NCBI GenBank assembly: GCA_947631965.1
Contig: CANRNL010000001.1
Location: 105,393-169,392 of the forward strand
Direction of reading: 5' to 3'
DNA length: 64,000 bases
From: an uncultured Clostridia bacterium
Lineage (GTDB): Bacteria; Bacillota; Clostridia; Monoglobales; Monoglobaceae
Shown: positions 28,501 to 43,500 of the stretch, piece by piece
Layout of the letters: each line of letters begins with the position of its first letter
Position numbering within the stretch: position 1 is the first letter of the stretch
The notes under the pieces: model-generated
What the model was told of the DNA's origin: nothing
The model's database searches: none
The model's input: the letters and a program-made list of their open reading frames with translations, nothing else
Program-made: the position numbers and the translations under genes

Positions 28501-31500
28501 CGAATTTACAGTCGTGCGGTTTCCGAGCGAACCGAACTCGTTATAGCCCCAAGCGTAAACCGCGCCCATCTTGTTAGCCGTGAGAGCGTGAACCGAATAG
28601 TCGCCGGACTTAACCATCATTATACCCGACAAGTCATCGGTCGCCGAGCTGTTCTGCTTAACCAGATTCGGCTTCGCATCAGTTGCGGTTTGTGCGTTCG
28701 CCGTGCCGTTTCCGTGCTGACCGTAGTAATTGTATCCCCATACATATACGTTTGCTTTTTCGTCTCCGGTTATAGCGTAGTGAGTTCTGTAACCCGCGTC
28801 CACAAACGATATTCCGGTGAGCGGAGTTCCGTCCGCTTTGTTAGCCCGTACCGGATAGCTGTTTACGGTGTAACCGTTGCCCACGCCTTCGGTGGTGATA
28901 CCCTCATAGCTGTAACCGGTCGCATATACATAGTTGTCAAACGAGCCTGTCTCCGCGTTCCATTCCATCGTCGCATATATGCCGTGGTGGTCGCCTCTGC
29001 CTATGCCGAACACGCCCTTGAAGATGTTGTCTGCGTCTTTACGCATAGTCTGCGGTACGCTGTAATTCGTCCTGTTGCCAAGGCCCAGTTCGCCGTAATT
29101 ATTGTAGCCCGACGTAAGAACCGTCGCGTCTCTGTTGAGTATTGCGGACGAGTAGCAGCCGATTGCCGCCGCAAACGCGTTGTTAACTCCGACTACCTTG
29201 GTCGGAAGTCCGACATATCCTCCGCCGCCGGTACCCATTCCGCCGTAGTAGTTGTAGCCCCACGAGTACGCCGTGCCGTCGTTGAGAATGGCCATCGCGC
29301 TGTGTCTGCCCGCTTCAATGTCCACTATCTTCTTACCGTCGGTAAAGCTGTCGCCGAGGTAATCGCCCTGATAGCCGCTCGCGTTCTTAACAAGCATCGG
29401 ATGATAGTAGTCCGCGTAGGTGTTGCCCTGACCGAGCGCGTTGTAGTAACCGTAGCCCCACGCATATACATGACCGTCGTCGGTCAGCGCATACGCCGTA
29501 TAACCGCCTGTAGCCACGTCAACTATTCTCTCAAGCGGCGCGCCGTTTGAAAGTGTAACCTGCTGCGGCGAGGACGCGTAAGATACCGAATTGCCGATAC
29601 CGAGCTGACCTACATGATTTCTGCCCCAAGTCCATACGGTACCATCCGCCTTAAGCGCTATTGAGAAGTCGTTGCCCGAATCAAGCTGCGGGAAGGTGAC
29701 AAATTCGCTCTCGTTCTCCAGCCTGTCTCTATACTCTGCGGGGAGAACCTGAACCTTAAGCAGTGCGTAAAGTCCCGACTCCTCCTCATATACAACGATG
29801 GTCGCTATGCCGACTCCTACCGCTCTTATCGTAAACGTGCCTTCGTCAATCTCTACGATATTCGTATCCGAGGAGATATACTTATATCCCGCAGGCTCCG
29901 AAACGTTGTCCTTGAATACGTTGAAGCCCGATACTATCTGCGGCGCGAGATTTCTCGAATAGCCAACATAGGTGAGTATCGTGTTATCCGAAACATCCTT
30001 AAATGTTATTTGCTTTATTCCTACTGTTGTAGGATTGTTGTACGTTCCGAGCGAGCCGTTGCCGACCTGACCGCGGCTGTTAAGACCCCAAGCGTATACG
30101 TCGCCGTTCTCCTTGATTGCCGCTGAGTGACTGCCGCCCATACTCGGATTTGCGTAAATTATGTTCGTAAACTCGTCGCCCGTCTCAAGCTGCACATCCG
30201 TAAACTCAGTCACAGATGCGTCGCTCGCGCCTACGCCGAGCTTAGCGCTTGTGTTGTTACCGGTCGCCTTGAGCGCGTTGTCCTTATTCTGCATAACCGC
30301 AAAGGTCGCGTTCGAAGCGCCGACTTTTATCGCGTTGTCTATATCGCTGTTGTGCTTGGGCATACCGTCCGAGTTTACTATTCCAAGCTCGTCGTTTACG
30401 CCTTTGCCCCACGCATATGCCGTGCCGTCCGACATAATTGCAAAGCCGCTTCTGAAGCCCGCCGCAATATCCACCGCTCTCTTTTCGGAGGGCAGACTTA
30501 CCTCGGTCTTGGAGAGCGTTCTCGCATCCAAGTCTTGGGTGCCATGCTCCATATAGGTGTTCGCGCCCCAAGCATATACTCTGCCCGTCTCGGACAGCGC
30601 GTAGCTCGTCGCTTCTTTGCCCGCGTCAACACCGATGATTCTGGATATGCCGGTGTAGGTCGGAACATTGTAATAGCCCGAACCGTCGTCTTTGACCTGA
30701 TGAGAGGTGTTGTTGCCCCACGCGTATACGTCCATATTATCGGCAAGTGCAAGCGAGAATTCACTGCCGCCATTGCCGCCGACCGCTATGTCGGTTATCT
30801 TAACCCCTATTTCGTCAAACGCGGTTATCTGCGTCGGCGTGTTAACTCTCGCGCCAAGACCGACGTTAAGACCAAGCTGACCTCTGTCGTTTATTCCCCA
30901 TGACCACAGCGTGCCGTCCGTCTTGATTGCAAGGGTCGTATAATCGCCTACCGCTATCTTCTTGACGTCGCTCATAACCTTCTGAGGTACGGTTTCAAGT
31001 CCGCCGGTGTAGCCCAGACCAAGCTGAGCGTTGGTGTTGTCGCCCCACGCCCAAACGGTGCCGTCCGCCTTGAGCGCAACGGTGTGCTGTGCGCCCGCCT
31101 CTACCTGCGGGAATGTGATATAGGTGTTTTCGTCGCTTGGAACTACCGATATGAGGATATAAGCGGAGCTGATTTCCTCTCCCGCGTCGTTATACATTGA
31201 AACCACGGCATAGGTCTGACCTACGCTTACGCCTCTTACCAGTCCGTCCGTTTCACCTACTGTCGCGATGCTCTCGCCGTCCGTTATCCAAATCTTAAAC
31301 TTCTTGCTGTATCCTATCGGCGTTTCGCTTGAGGTGAACAGGTTAAATCCGCCTGCAAGCTCTATTATATTGTCGATACTTACGTCCTCGCCTACCTTTA
31401 CGATAACCTCTCGCTCGCTCGCCGAAACAGTCGGCTCGCCGCCTATTCTCTGCGCGAGGTTTATCGAGTCGCCCGCGTTTTGCAAAGCGAGCTGACCGGA

Positions 31501-34500
31501 CGTATTCTTACCAACGCTCCATACATAGCCTTGGTCGTCAATATACAAGGTGTGTGCGCCGCCTATCGCCGCCGCCGCGCCTATCGCGTCATCGACAATT
31601 ACGCCGCCTTCCTTTTGGAAGTCGTAGTACGGCGTGGTCGTGCCGGTGCTGTCGTTGCTGCCTCCGGCAAGCTGACCCGAGGTGCCGAGACCCGACATCT
31701 TTATTCCGCCGTCTTTATCTATTACATATATACTCTCGCCGCCGCCAAGCTGAGCCACGTTATCGCGGCCGAGCATTGCCGCGGGTCTGCTTATCGTTGC
31801 CAAATTGCTCATGGATATGGCGTTGTTAACATTGTAGCCCCATGAATATGCGGTGGTCGACAGATTCCTTGTGCTTGTGTTTATAGCGTATGTAACCGCC
31901 AAACCGCTGTGGTTGCCCGCGCCGATTGCCATCGCGCGTTTTTCAAGCGGTATGGTAGTCAGCGCCGCCGTATTCGACGCCGCGCCGGTTCCAAGCTCAT
32001 AGTAGTTGTTTTCGCCCATTCCGTATACCAGACCGTTGGACGCCAGCATATACGACGTTGCGCCTCTACCCGCCTTAACGTCGACTATCTTCGACGCGGG
32101 AAGAGCAACCGGAGTTGCTTGGATATTGACCGCCGCGGTCGAGATTTGTCTGTACTCGTTCGCGCCCCAGCCGTAAACAACGCCGTCGCCGTCGAGTGCC
32201 AGAACAAAGCCTGCCTCGTCGGAGTAACCGCCCGCCGCTATCGCTACTATGTTGCCGAGATACTGTTCCTCGGAGCTTGTGGGCTGAGCTCCTCTGAGTA
32301 CCTGTACGGGTACGTTCGAGGATTCGGTTCCGCCGCTTACGCCGTTACCGAGCTGACCGTAGTCGTTTCTGCCCCAAGTATAAACCGAGCCGTCCGTCGT
32401 GAGCGCAACTGCGGTCTGTCCCGCCGCCGCTATCTTTACGACGTTACTGAGGTCTATCTTTTCGGGATATACCGTAGTTCCGTTATATCCGCCGTTGCCG
32501 AGCTGACCGCTCGAATTGTTACCCCAAGTCCAAACGGTGCCGTCCGCCTTGAGCGCAACCGTAAAGTCGGTACCTGCGGCTACCTGCGGATACGCGACGC
32601 TCGGTGCGCCGACAGTATCGTCGTTCGGCCTTACTTCAATCTTAACCGTGCCCGTGGTGAGCGGGTCGTCGGCTATCGAAACAACTACATATGTTGTTCC
32701 GACGCCCTTTGCGGTAACTTTGCCCGTTGCGGGGTCTATTTCGATAATATCGGAGCTTCCGTCATATGTCTGCCAGATAAGCTCATGATCCACATCTCCG
32801 CCCGCGCTTGTGTCAAACAGGTTAAACGCGTCTGCCGACGGCTTGGTTATATCAAACTCATCGCCGACCTTTGCCGAGTAGAGATACTTAGGCATAGCAA
32901 GATAAGCCGCGCCGACTCTCACCGGAGCATAAGCGTCGCCTGTAAGTCCGTTGCCGAGCTGGTAGCTGCTGCCGGTACCCCAAGCCCAGACGCTACCGTT
33001 TTCTTTGACAGCGGTCATAAACTGAGTTTCGCCGCTCGCAACCGTCATTGTAATAATATCTTCCAAATAACCGGTTTCGGAAGCCGAGTCGCCTCCTATT
33101 ACCGTGCCTACCGTGCCGAACGGATTAGCCGCCGCATCGTTTCCTCTGCCGAGGGCGGGTATGTTCGCCTGACCGGAGGTCTGAACTCTGCCGACAGAAG
33201 ACAGTACGCCCGACGGGAATGCCATTCCTGTAAGAAGCGGCACAGCCGTTTCGGTAATCTGCTTAGGCTCTTCGGGTTCTTCATCGGATTCTTCGCCGCC
33301 GCTCTCAACCTCCTCGGTGCTTATAACCTCTTCTCTTTCGCTGTATGCTTCTATACGCGCGGGCAAGAGCTGTGCTCCCGCGCTTGTTCCGAGCGCGGTC
33401 GCGCCAACGCCGTTATAGCCCCACGCATATACGTTTGCCTCGTCCTCGCCGTCCTCGTCGACGTCCTCCATACCGATTGCCATAGTCGCGTGATGTCCCG
33501 ACTTTGCGTATATGAACGCCGCGTCGCTCACAGCGGCAACCATCCTGCCGCCGCTTTGCGTGCCGTCGCCAAACTGACCATAGCCGTTGTAGCCCCACGA
33601 AACAAGTCTGCCGTCGCTGCGCAGTACAGCCGCGGTATGACCGATGGAATCGGGTACCAGCTTAACCGCGCCCGCAAGCATACCGTTGCGGCTTGTAATT
33701 TCGAGAGGTACGGTCTGAACATATGCTCTGAAGTCGGTCGGATTTACAACCGGAGTTCTGTTTCCGTTGGGATAGTTTTGACCCCATGTATATACCGCGC
33801 CGCTCACGTCGAGAGCCATACTGTATTCAGCTGCGGCTCTCCAGCCGGACGCCGCAATATCAATAATCGCCTGACTTCCGCTGCCGCTGCCGAGATACGT
33901 CGGCTCGGTATCGGTGGATTGATACGTCGGACCCACTACCTTGGTTGCCGTTGCCAAACCGTTGGTGGTAGAGCCTATACCGAGTTGTCCCTGATTTCCG
34001 AGTCCCCAAGCGTAAACCTCGCCCGTCTTGGTAAGCGCAACATTATGATATACGCCCGCCGAGATTTTTATAATATCGGTCAGCGGCTCTGTACCCAATT
34101 CGGGGTCCGCAGGATTTACCAGCTTCACAACCTGTGTCGGCTGGTCTACCGGCGTTGATGTGATGGTGCCGATACCAAGCTGACCGTAGTTGTTGCCGCC
34201 CCACGCCCAAACCGTGCCGTTTGCTTTGAGGGCAATCGTATGAGTTTCGCCGGACTGTACGTCGGGATATGCTATATAGTTCGCGTTTGCGGGTATGACG
34301 TTCAGCTTAATAAAGCCCATCGCTCCCACGCTGTCTTTTACTATTATATATGTTATACCTACGCCGACAGCCTTAACTACGCCGTCGTCTCCTACCGTAG
34401 CCACCTTCTCGTTGAGCGATCTGAATTTCAGCTCTTCGGGAGAGTAGGTGGGATCGTGTAGCAGGTTAAACGACGAAACCGCCGTAACTCTGCTCAAATC

Positions 34501-37500
34501 TATTCTAAGTTCATCATCTATCTTTATTGCCGTTGTCGCCGTGTTGTCGTCGGTAAACCTGAGCGTGTCATAATACAGCGCAACCTCTCTTTCGTTGCCT
34601 CCGCTTACCAGCGTTGCATACGAAATGCCGAGCTTGGGCTGACCCTGAGAAGACAATACCTTAACAGGCGCGGTCTTATAAGTGTCGCCCGTGCCTATAC
34701 CAAGCTCGCCGTCTGCGTTGTAGCCCCAAGTCCATACCGAGTAATCCGGCTGAATTGAACCCATGGTGTAGCCGCCCGCAAACAAGCCGTGGCTGTCTGT
34801 GAGATATTCTTTTCCGGTTTCGCCGCCCTTTACCTTGACCGCGTACAACTGCCTTGCAGTCGAAGCCGTGCCGTTACCGAGCTGACCGTAGTCGTTCGCG
34901 CCCCAAGCATAAACGCTGCCCGTGTTCTCGCCGATGTCTATCGTGCGAGCCGACATATAGAACAGACCTGCCGAAACCTCGGCAACGTCCTCAAGAGGTC
35001 TTGTCTCCACGGTCGGAGCGCCGTCCTCCTCTTCGGGAGGTACCTGAACCTGTATCTTAACCGTCGTCGGCTTCGTTATGGGCGACGCCGTGCTGCCCTG
35101 CGCAAGCTGACCGTAACCGTTGTAGCCCCAGGTGTACGCTCTGCGCGAAACAATGTTTCCTGTTTCGTCTCGTATCGCTCTGACAGCCGCCGCCGAAATA
35201 CTCATCGCGGAAATCTGCACCACGTTGTCAAAGCCGTGAATTGTCGATTCATCGTCGTCGGGCGCGGAAACCTTTATCGGTTCGGTGTACGCCCTGTTCT
35301 CCGACGTGCCGTTGCCAATCTGACCGTAGGTGTTTTGACCCCAAGCGTAAACCACGCCGTCCTTGCGGAGTGCCAGACCGAACGCGCCGTCAACATAACT
35401 GCTCCACGCGCCGCCTGCCGCGATTTGGGTAACGCCGCTCATAAATGCCGCGTATGACTCGCCGCCGAGTACCTTAACAGGCTCAAAGCGGCTCTCGGTC
35501 GTGCCGTCGCCGAGCTGACCGTTGTTGTTGCGTCCCCACGAATAAACCAGACCGCTCTCGTCGAGCGCAAGCGCAAAGTTGCTGCCCGCCGCGACCTGAA
35601 CAATTTTCTTTGTAAGACCGAGCTGCGGGTCGCCCGACGCACCGCCGACAACCTTCTGCGGCGTTGACCAGTACGAGCGGTTGCCGCTCGGCTGACCGTC
35701 CTCGCCGATAATCGGCTCGCCGGTCGCGTTACCAAGACCCAGCTGACCGTAGGTGTTGTCGCCCCACGCGTAAACCTGACCGTTGGTCAGCACCGCGATG
35801 ACAAAATTCTTGTGCGAGCCGTCGTACGTTCCGCCCGCCGCGATACTTGCAACGTTCGTGAGGTACTCGGTGCCTGCCGCGCCGCCCTTGACCTGAACGG
35901 GGATGAGCGAATTCTCGGTCGAGCCTATGCCAAGCTCACCCGACGAATTGTAGCCCCACGCCCAGAGCGTGCCGTCCGCCTTGAGCGCAACGGTGCTGTA
36001 CATCGTCGAAACGACCTTCGGCGACGTTACATACTCTTTTTCTTCTGTGCTTTCGGGACGGATTTCCACTCTTATGAGACAGTGGAAGCCCGTCTCGGTG
36101 TCCTCTATAAGTATCGGCGCAATGCCGTACTTGCCGTTATCGTTCGGGATAATCCTGTCATCCTCGACCGTCGCCATGGTCGGGTCGAACGAGGTTATGC
36201 GGATATGCTCCGAGCCGACTTTCGCCTCGCGGTCCTCTTTTAACAGGTTAAATCCGTAAATTGTCTCCTCGACGATTTGCGACGTGTCGATAACCAAATA
36301 CTGATCCTCGGTGATAGCGTGCGCGCCCGTGAGCGACGCGGGCATCGGCGAAGCCGTGTCGTATGTGCGCTCAATCGCGTTTGTACCCTTGCGGTGAACC
36401 GAAGCGACGTCGGGATTTAAGTTTGTCGTGGTCGGGAAGCCGGTCTGCACAGGCTCATAACGCGCGGTAAACGTGCCGTCGCCGACCTGACCCGCCGCGT
36501 TGTAGCCCCACGAGTAAACCGAACCGTCGGTCAAAAGCGCCGCGCCTATGTAGCCGTCCTTCGCGCCCGCCGACTGCGTGAGCGTCGTAACATTCTTCGG
36601 CTCGCTCACCTCCGCGTGACCCGCTGTGTCGCTCGTGCCTATGCCGAGTATTCCATAGTAGTTCGCGCCTCGCGTCTCCGCGGTGCCGTCCGCCTTGATT
36701 ATCGTCGATGTCGTATATGAGCCTGAAACCAGAGAATCATTACCATTATACAAGTGCCAACCGGAAGCAACGCCTACACTGCCAAGCGACGTTCCTACCG
36801 CACCGTCGGTCACCTTAACAGGTGCGGGGTTTCTCCTTTCCCCATTGCCGAGGGCGCCCCACTGGCTGTCGCCCCAGCCGTAGACCTCTCCGTCCGAAGT
36901 TACCGCCATGCTTGTTCCTACATATTTTCCGCGCCATGCATAGTCATTATTTACAGATGAATAACTACCCGTTGCGGATACCTGAGCGACGTTTTCAAGA
37001 TAGCCGCTTGTGCTTGTGTCCTGCGCGCCCGCAAGTACCTGAACCGCAGACGGATAGCACGAATTACCAAAACCAAATCCTGAACCATTTCCACCCGCCG
37101 TATTATATACATTATTACCTAACTGACCAAACTGCGCGCTGCCGAACCCGAATACCGAGCCGTTCTGAGTGAGAACTATCGCATGGTGCCTTGCCGGAGC
37201 TATCTGAACCACGTTCTCAAGTCCCGCGCCGCCCGACGCGCCGCCGAGGACAGGGGTCGGATATACCGCGTTCTGATAGCTGCCTATGCCGAGCTGACCG
37301 CAGTCGTTATAGCCCCACGCACGCGCGGTGCCGTCCCGCATTATTGCGAACGACGAATACGCGCCCGCCGCTATCGCGACCGCCTCGCCGTCGATATCCA
37401 CTTTTTTGGGCGTGGTGTAATATGTGGTCTGGGTTTCGTCTATTATCTCGCCGGTCGCCGAGCCTATGCCGAGCTGACCGTTTGCATTGTCGCCCCATGC

Positions 37501-40500
37501 CCAGACGTTACCGTCTTTGTCGAGCGCAAGCATATGGTATGCGCCCGCCGCCATCTGGACTATGTTTTCGAGATAGCCCGTGTCGCTTATCTGCTCTCCC
37601 GCGAGCACCTTTACCGGCATAGCCGAATTTTTGGTTCCGCCGTTGCCGAGCTGACCGTGGTTGTTCGCGCCCCAGGTCCACACCGTGCCGCTGAACTTAA
37701 GACCCGCGCCGTGCTCCAAGCCGAGCGAGATTTGCGGGGTAGTCACGCTGCCCGATTTATCCGGCTTCGAGCCTGCTCGGAGCCTCGACGAATAGCCCGA
37801 GACGCTGTCTTTAACAGTGACCGTGGTTATGCCGAACTCCTCCGCGCCCTGCTTCGCCTTGATTATTATATTGTTGCCCGAATCTTTTTGAGCCTCTATA
37901 AATCTGTCGTCCAATACGCTGACCTCTAAGTTCTCAGGCGCGATCCTCGCCTCGTTAAATAGGAGCGAGAACGAGGTTACGACGCTGAGCTTTTCGGTCT
38001 GAATAGTGAGCGTTTCGCCTTCGGAGAGATATACGTTTGAGATTATGTCTCCGTTTGACTTTTTATATTCTTCCAAAACAGTGCCGTCCGCCGCGGTTAT
38101 TTTGCCCTCGTTGAGCTTCATCGTGTTCGCCGAGCCGCCGCCCGCCTGGGTCGGGAACGACCAGTAGTTGACCGAGGCGGTCTCGCCCGCCGTCGTGCCG
38201 TTACCCGTCTGACCTCTGTCGTTTATACCCCAGGTCCAGACCGTGCCGTCGTTCTTGACCGCCGCGTTGAAGTAACCTTCGGGCGAGCCGACCGTCATTA
38301 CAACGTCTTTGAGATTCTTGACCTCGACGCTCTCGGCGTGTCCGTTGCCGTCATGCACCATGCCCGCGCCGAGCCTGCCGTACATATTCGCGCCGCGCGT
38401 CTCGACAGTGCCGTCCGCTCTAACTACAGCTGATGTCGTGTATGAGCCCGAAACCAGAGAATCATTACCATTATACAGGTGCCAACCGGAGGCCACACCT
38501 ACGCTGCCAAGCGATACCGATACCGCCTTTACCTCCGGCTCCGGCTCCGGCAATTCTTCGCCCTCGGCGGGTGCAACGACGGGATCCGCCACCCTTACGG
38601 GTACGGGGTTTCTCCTTTCCCCATTGCCGAGAGCGCCATAATGACTGTCGCCCCAGCCGTAGACCTCTCCGTCTGTTGTTACCGCCATGCTTGTTCCTAC
38701 ATATTTTCCGCGCCATGCATAGTCATTATTTACAGTTGAATAAGTACCCGTTGCAGCTACCTGAGCTACGTTTTCAAGATAGCCGCTTGTGCTGCTCTCC
38801 TGCGCACCCTTTAACACCTGAACCGCCGACGGATATATCGAATTTGCAAAACCAAATCCTGAACCATTTCCACCCGCTGTATTATATACATTGTTACCGA
38901 GCTGACCAAACTGCGCGCTGCCGAACGCGAATACCGAGCCGTTTTGGGTTAAGACTACCGTATGATATATAGCCGGAGCTATCTGAACAACGTTAGCTAT
39001 GTTTGCGCCGCCGGTCGCGCCGCCGAGGATTACTTTCGGAATAGACCAGTATGCTTGAAGCTGACCGGTCGGCTCGCCGGTTTCCGCATTGATTATCGGC
39101 TCGCCCGTCGTCGTGCCGAGGCCTAAGTTACCCGTGCCGTTATAGCCCCACGCGAGAGCGGAGCCGTCTTTCAGTATTGCGAACGACGAGTACGAGCCCG
39201 CCGCCACCGCGACGACGTCGGTAAGAGAGTCTATCTTTTTAGGTTCATTCCAATAATCGAGGGTGGTGGTCGTAAGGTTGCCCTCTTCTTCGCTTCCTGT
39301 GGTTACAGTCTCGCCCGTCGCGTTGCCAAGACCGAGCTGACCGTAGTTGTTCCAGCCCCATGACCAAACATTGCCGTTCTTATCGAGCGCAAGCGCGTGG
39401 TAGCCGCCCACCGCAACCTGAATAATATCATTTCCGAGCGCGCCTATCTGCTTGGGTCCCGCGACTACTGTTTCGCTCGAATCTGTGCCGAGCTGACCTA
39501 CGTTATTCGCGCCCCAAGTCCAGACCGTGCCGTCGTACCTGAGCGCGGCGACAAAGCCCTCGCCTGCCGCGACCTGCGGCGTCGCATAGGACTCCTCCAA
39601 TCTTTCACCTGTCGACGCGTCCTTGGTCGGGCGCGTGCCTATTCTGAAGCGGGACGAGTATCCGCCCGACTTATTCTCTATCGTTACCGTGGTTATTCCG
39701 TAGTAGCCCTCTTGCGGAGTGACTATTACCTCGTCGCCCCTTATCTCTGCGGTCGCTATTCTCTCGTCGAGCACGCTGACGCTTAGCTCGCTAAGGTTAA
39801 CCGCCGCTTCATTCGGAAGCAGAGCGAACGAGGTGCTCATAGCGAGCGAGTCGGTTTCCAGGGCAAACGTCTCGTCGTCTGCTATATAGACGTTCGTGAT
39901 AACGTCGCCGTTTTCTCGGCTGTACGTCTTCCTTACCGCGCCGCCTGCCTCTCTAATCTCGCCGTCGTAGAGGACCATCGTATTTGAGCTTGAGCCGCCC
40001 GCCTGGGTCGGGAACGACCAGTATGTAAGCTGAGCCGTCTCACCGGCTACGGTGCCGTTACCGAGCTGACCCACGTTGTTATAGCCCCAGCCCCAGACCT
40101 TGCCGTCCGCCTTGACCATAGAGATGAAGTAGCCGTCCTTGGAGCCGGTCGTCTGCATAACGTTTGTGCCGTTGGTAACCTCTGTCGGATTGGTATACAC
40201 TGCCGTATCCGAAGCTATGCCGCCGCCCAAGAGTCCGTAATAATTGGAGCCTCTTGTCTCGGTTATAAATTCGCCGTCTTCGTTTTTCTTTGTTATTATT
40301 GACGTCGTATACGAGCCTGAAACCAGAGAATCATTACCATTATACAGGTGCCAACCGGAAGCAACACCGATACTATTAAGTGACGACTCTACCGCGCCGT
40401 CGGTTACCTTAACAGGTGCGGGGTTTCTCCTTTCCCCGTTGCCGAGAGCGCCCCACTGGCTGTCGCCCCAGCCGTAGACCTCTCCGTCCGAAGTTACCGC

Positions 40501-43500
40501 CATGCTTGTTCCTACATATTTTCCGCGCCATGCATAGTCATTATTTACAGATGAATAACTACCCGTTGCGGATATCTGAGCTACGTCTTCAAGATAACCC
40601 GTGCTGCTCTCCTGCTCTCCCTTTAATACCTGAACCGCAGACGGATAGCACGAATTACCAAAACTAAATCCTGAACCATTTCCACCCGCTGTATTATATA
40701 CATTATTACCTAACTGACCAAACTGCGCGCTGCCAAACGCGTAAACGCTTCCGTTTTGAGTTAAGACTACCGTATGGTGCCTTGTCGGAGCTATCTGGAT
40801 AGTGTTATTGAGGCTGCCCGAGCCTGTCGCGCCGCCAAGCACCCTCGTGGGCGTTGCCTCCGAGTAGCTCGGAGCCGCCGAAGCCGCGCCTATACCGAGC
40901 TGACCGCAGTCGTTATAGCCCCACGACCATACCGAGCCGTCGTACTTAATTACAAACACGTTGTAATATCCCGCCGCTATCGCGGCAACCTTATTTATAT
41001 TCTCGTTATTCACAAGCTGAGGAGTGGAGTAGTATGCGCGCGTCGTATACGTCGGGTTGCCCTCCGCGTCTGAGCCCGACTCAACCGTCTCGCCCGTGAA
41101 TGTGCCGTCGCCTATCTCGCCGTGACCGTTATTACCCCATATATAGACTTCGCCGTCTTCGCTAAGAGCCATCGCGTGGAGCGCGCCCGCCGAAACCTCT
41201 ATTATATTGCTGCCGAGCGCGGTGACCTGCTTGGGTCCCATAAAGTACGGTTCATCCGAGCCGATGCCGAGCTGACCGTAGGTATTGTCGCCCCAGGTCC
41301 AGACCGTGCCGTCGTACTTAAGCGCTATCATAAAGCTCGCGCCCGCCGAAATCTGCGGCACCGCCTTCGCGCCCGCGGGCTTAACGCCCAGCCTAAAGCG
41401 CGACGAATAGCCCGCGGCTTTATTCGAAACAGTCACCGTGGTTATTCCGTACTTTTTATCGCTATTCGGAGTTACTACTATATTTCCGCTCGAGTCTATG
41501 CTCGCGCTCGCTATTCTCGAATCTAACACGCTCACGCTGAGCGCGCCCGCGCCTACTCCCGAGTCCGCGGGGAGCAGCGAGAAGCTGGTGCTGAGAGTCA
41601 GCCCCGCCGTCGGCATTCTGAACGTCTCATCCTCCGAGATATAGACGTTCGTAATTACGTCGCCGTTTGTCTTGCTGTACTCCTTTATTTTATTTCCGGT
41701 CGAGCTTAGAATCTGTCCGTCATGGAGAACCATCGTGTTGGAGCCCGAGCCGCCCGCCTGGTTGGGATATGACCAATAGGGAAGCTGAGCGGTCTGACCG
41801 GCTACGGTGCCGTTGCCGAGCTGACCTCTGTCGTTATAGCCCCAAGTCCAGACCGTGCCGTCCTTCTTGACCATAGCGCCGATATATCCGTCGGGCGAGC
41901 CCACCGTCTGCATTACGTCAGAGCCGCCGTTCACCGGCGTTGCATCCGCGTGTCCGTCGCCGTCCGAAGCAATACCCGCGCCGAGCATACCGTTCACGTT
42001 CGCGCCGCGTGTCTCAATACTGCCGTCTGTTTTAATTACAGTTGATGTCGTGTATGAGCCCGAAACCAGAGTGTCATTACCATTATACAGGTGCCAACCG
42101 GAAGCTACGCCTACGCTGCCAAGCGACGTTTCTACCGCGCCGTCGGTCACCTTAACAGGCACGGGGTTTCTCCTTTCCCCATTGCTGAGAGAACCCCACT
42201 GACTGTCGCCCCAGCCGTAGACTGTGCCGTCCGCCGTGAGCGCCATGCTTGTTCCCACATATTTTCCGCGCCATGCATAGTCATTATTTACAGATGAATA
42301 ACTACCTATTGCGGATATATGAACTGCACCCTCAAGATAAAGGTTACTTGTGCCTTCTTCCGCACCTCTCAGCACTCTGACAGGGGTCGGATAGCACGAA
42401 TTTGCAAAACCAAAACCGCTACCATTTCCGCCTGCTGTGTTATACACATTATTACCTAATTGACCAAACTGCGCGCTGCCCCAAGCATAGACCGAGCCGT
42501 TCGTCGTGAGCGCAACGGTGTGGTGTCTTGCCGGCGCAACCTGAATAATGCTGACGAGCTTCGGCTGCTTCTGCTCGCCGCCGACCACAACTGTCGGCGT
42601 GCTGCGGTTCGTATAGTCCGCCGCGCCTACGCCAAGCTGTCCGCAATCGTTAAGTCCCCAAGCGCGCAGTTCGCTCTTCGCTGTTATCGCGAACGAGTTA
42701 TACGCGCCTGCCGCAATATATACCGCGCTGTCGTCAAGCGTCACCTTGCGCGGCTTATTATAATAATTTCTCGTTGCCGTAATATCGTTGCCGTCCGTGT
42801 CCTGACCCGTCACAACCGTCTCGCCCGTGAACGTGCCGTCGCCAAGCTCGCCGTGCAGGTTATGTCCCCAAGCCCACACGTTACCGTCTTTGTCGAGCGC
42901 GAGTGCGTGGAGTGCGCCCGCCGCAACCTGAACGATATTATTTCCAAGCTCTGTCACCTGTTCGGGACCCATCGCGTAAGCCGCGTCGCTGCCCGTACCA
43001 AGCTGACCGTTCGTATTGTCGCCCCATGTCCAAACCGTGCCGTCGTATCTGAGCGCAACCATAAAGTTACTGCCCGCCGCGACCTGCGGGGTCGCCTTCG
43101 CATCCGAATACGACGGATAAACCGACACGCGCACAATCGTCATCGCCGACGCCGTGTCCGTATCGTCGCGTATTACGACCTCTGTCGTGCCGTACGCGCC
43201 GCCAACCGGCGTAATCTCAATTCCGCTCGACGAAACCGTCACACGAGCTATGCGCTCGTCCATAACCTTCGCCGTCAGCGGCGCGGTTACGGGGTACGTC
43301 TGCAAATTGCCGCTGAGCAGGTTAAATTCGCCCTGCGGCATAAACACGATGTCGCTCTTTGAAATGCTCACGCCGCCGTTTTCGCTTATATGAATATTTG
43401 AAACCGCGCCCATATCGGACACAACCTTGCTCGACGATGCGTTTTCTTTCACCGTGAGCTGAGTTATTCTGAGTGCGTTAACCGCGCTGGGTACAACCCT

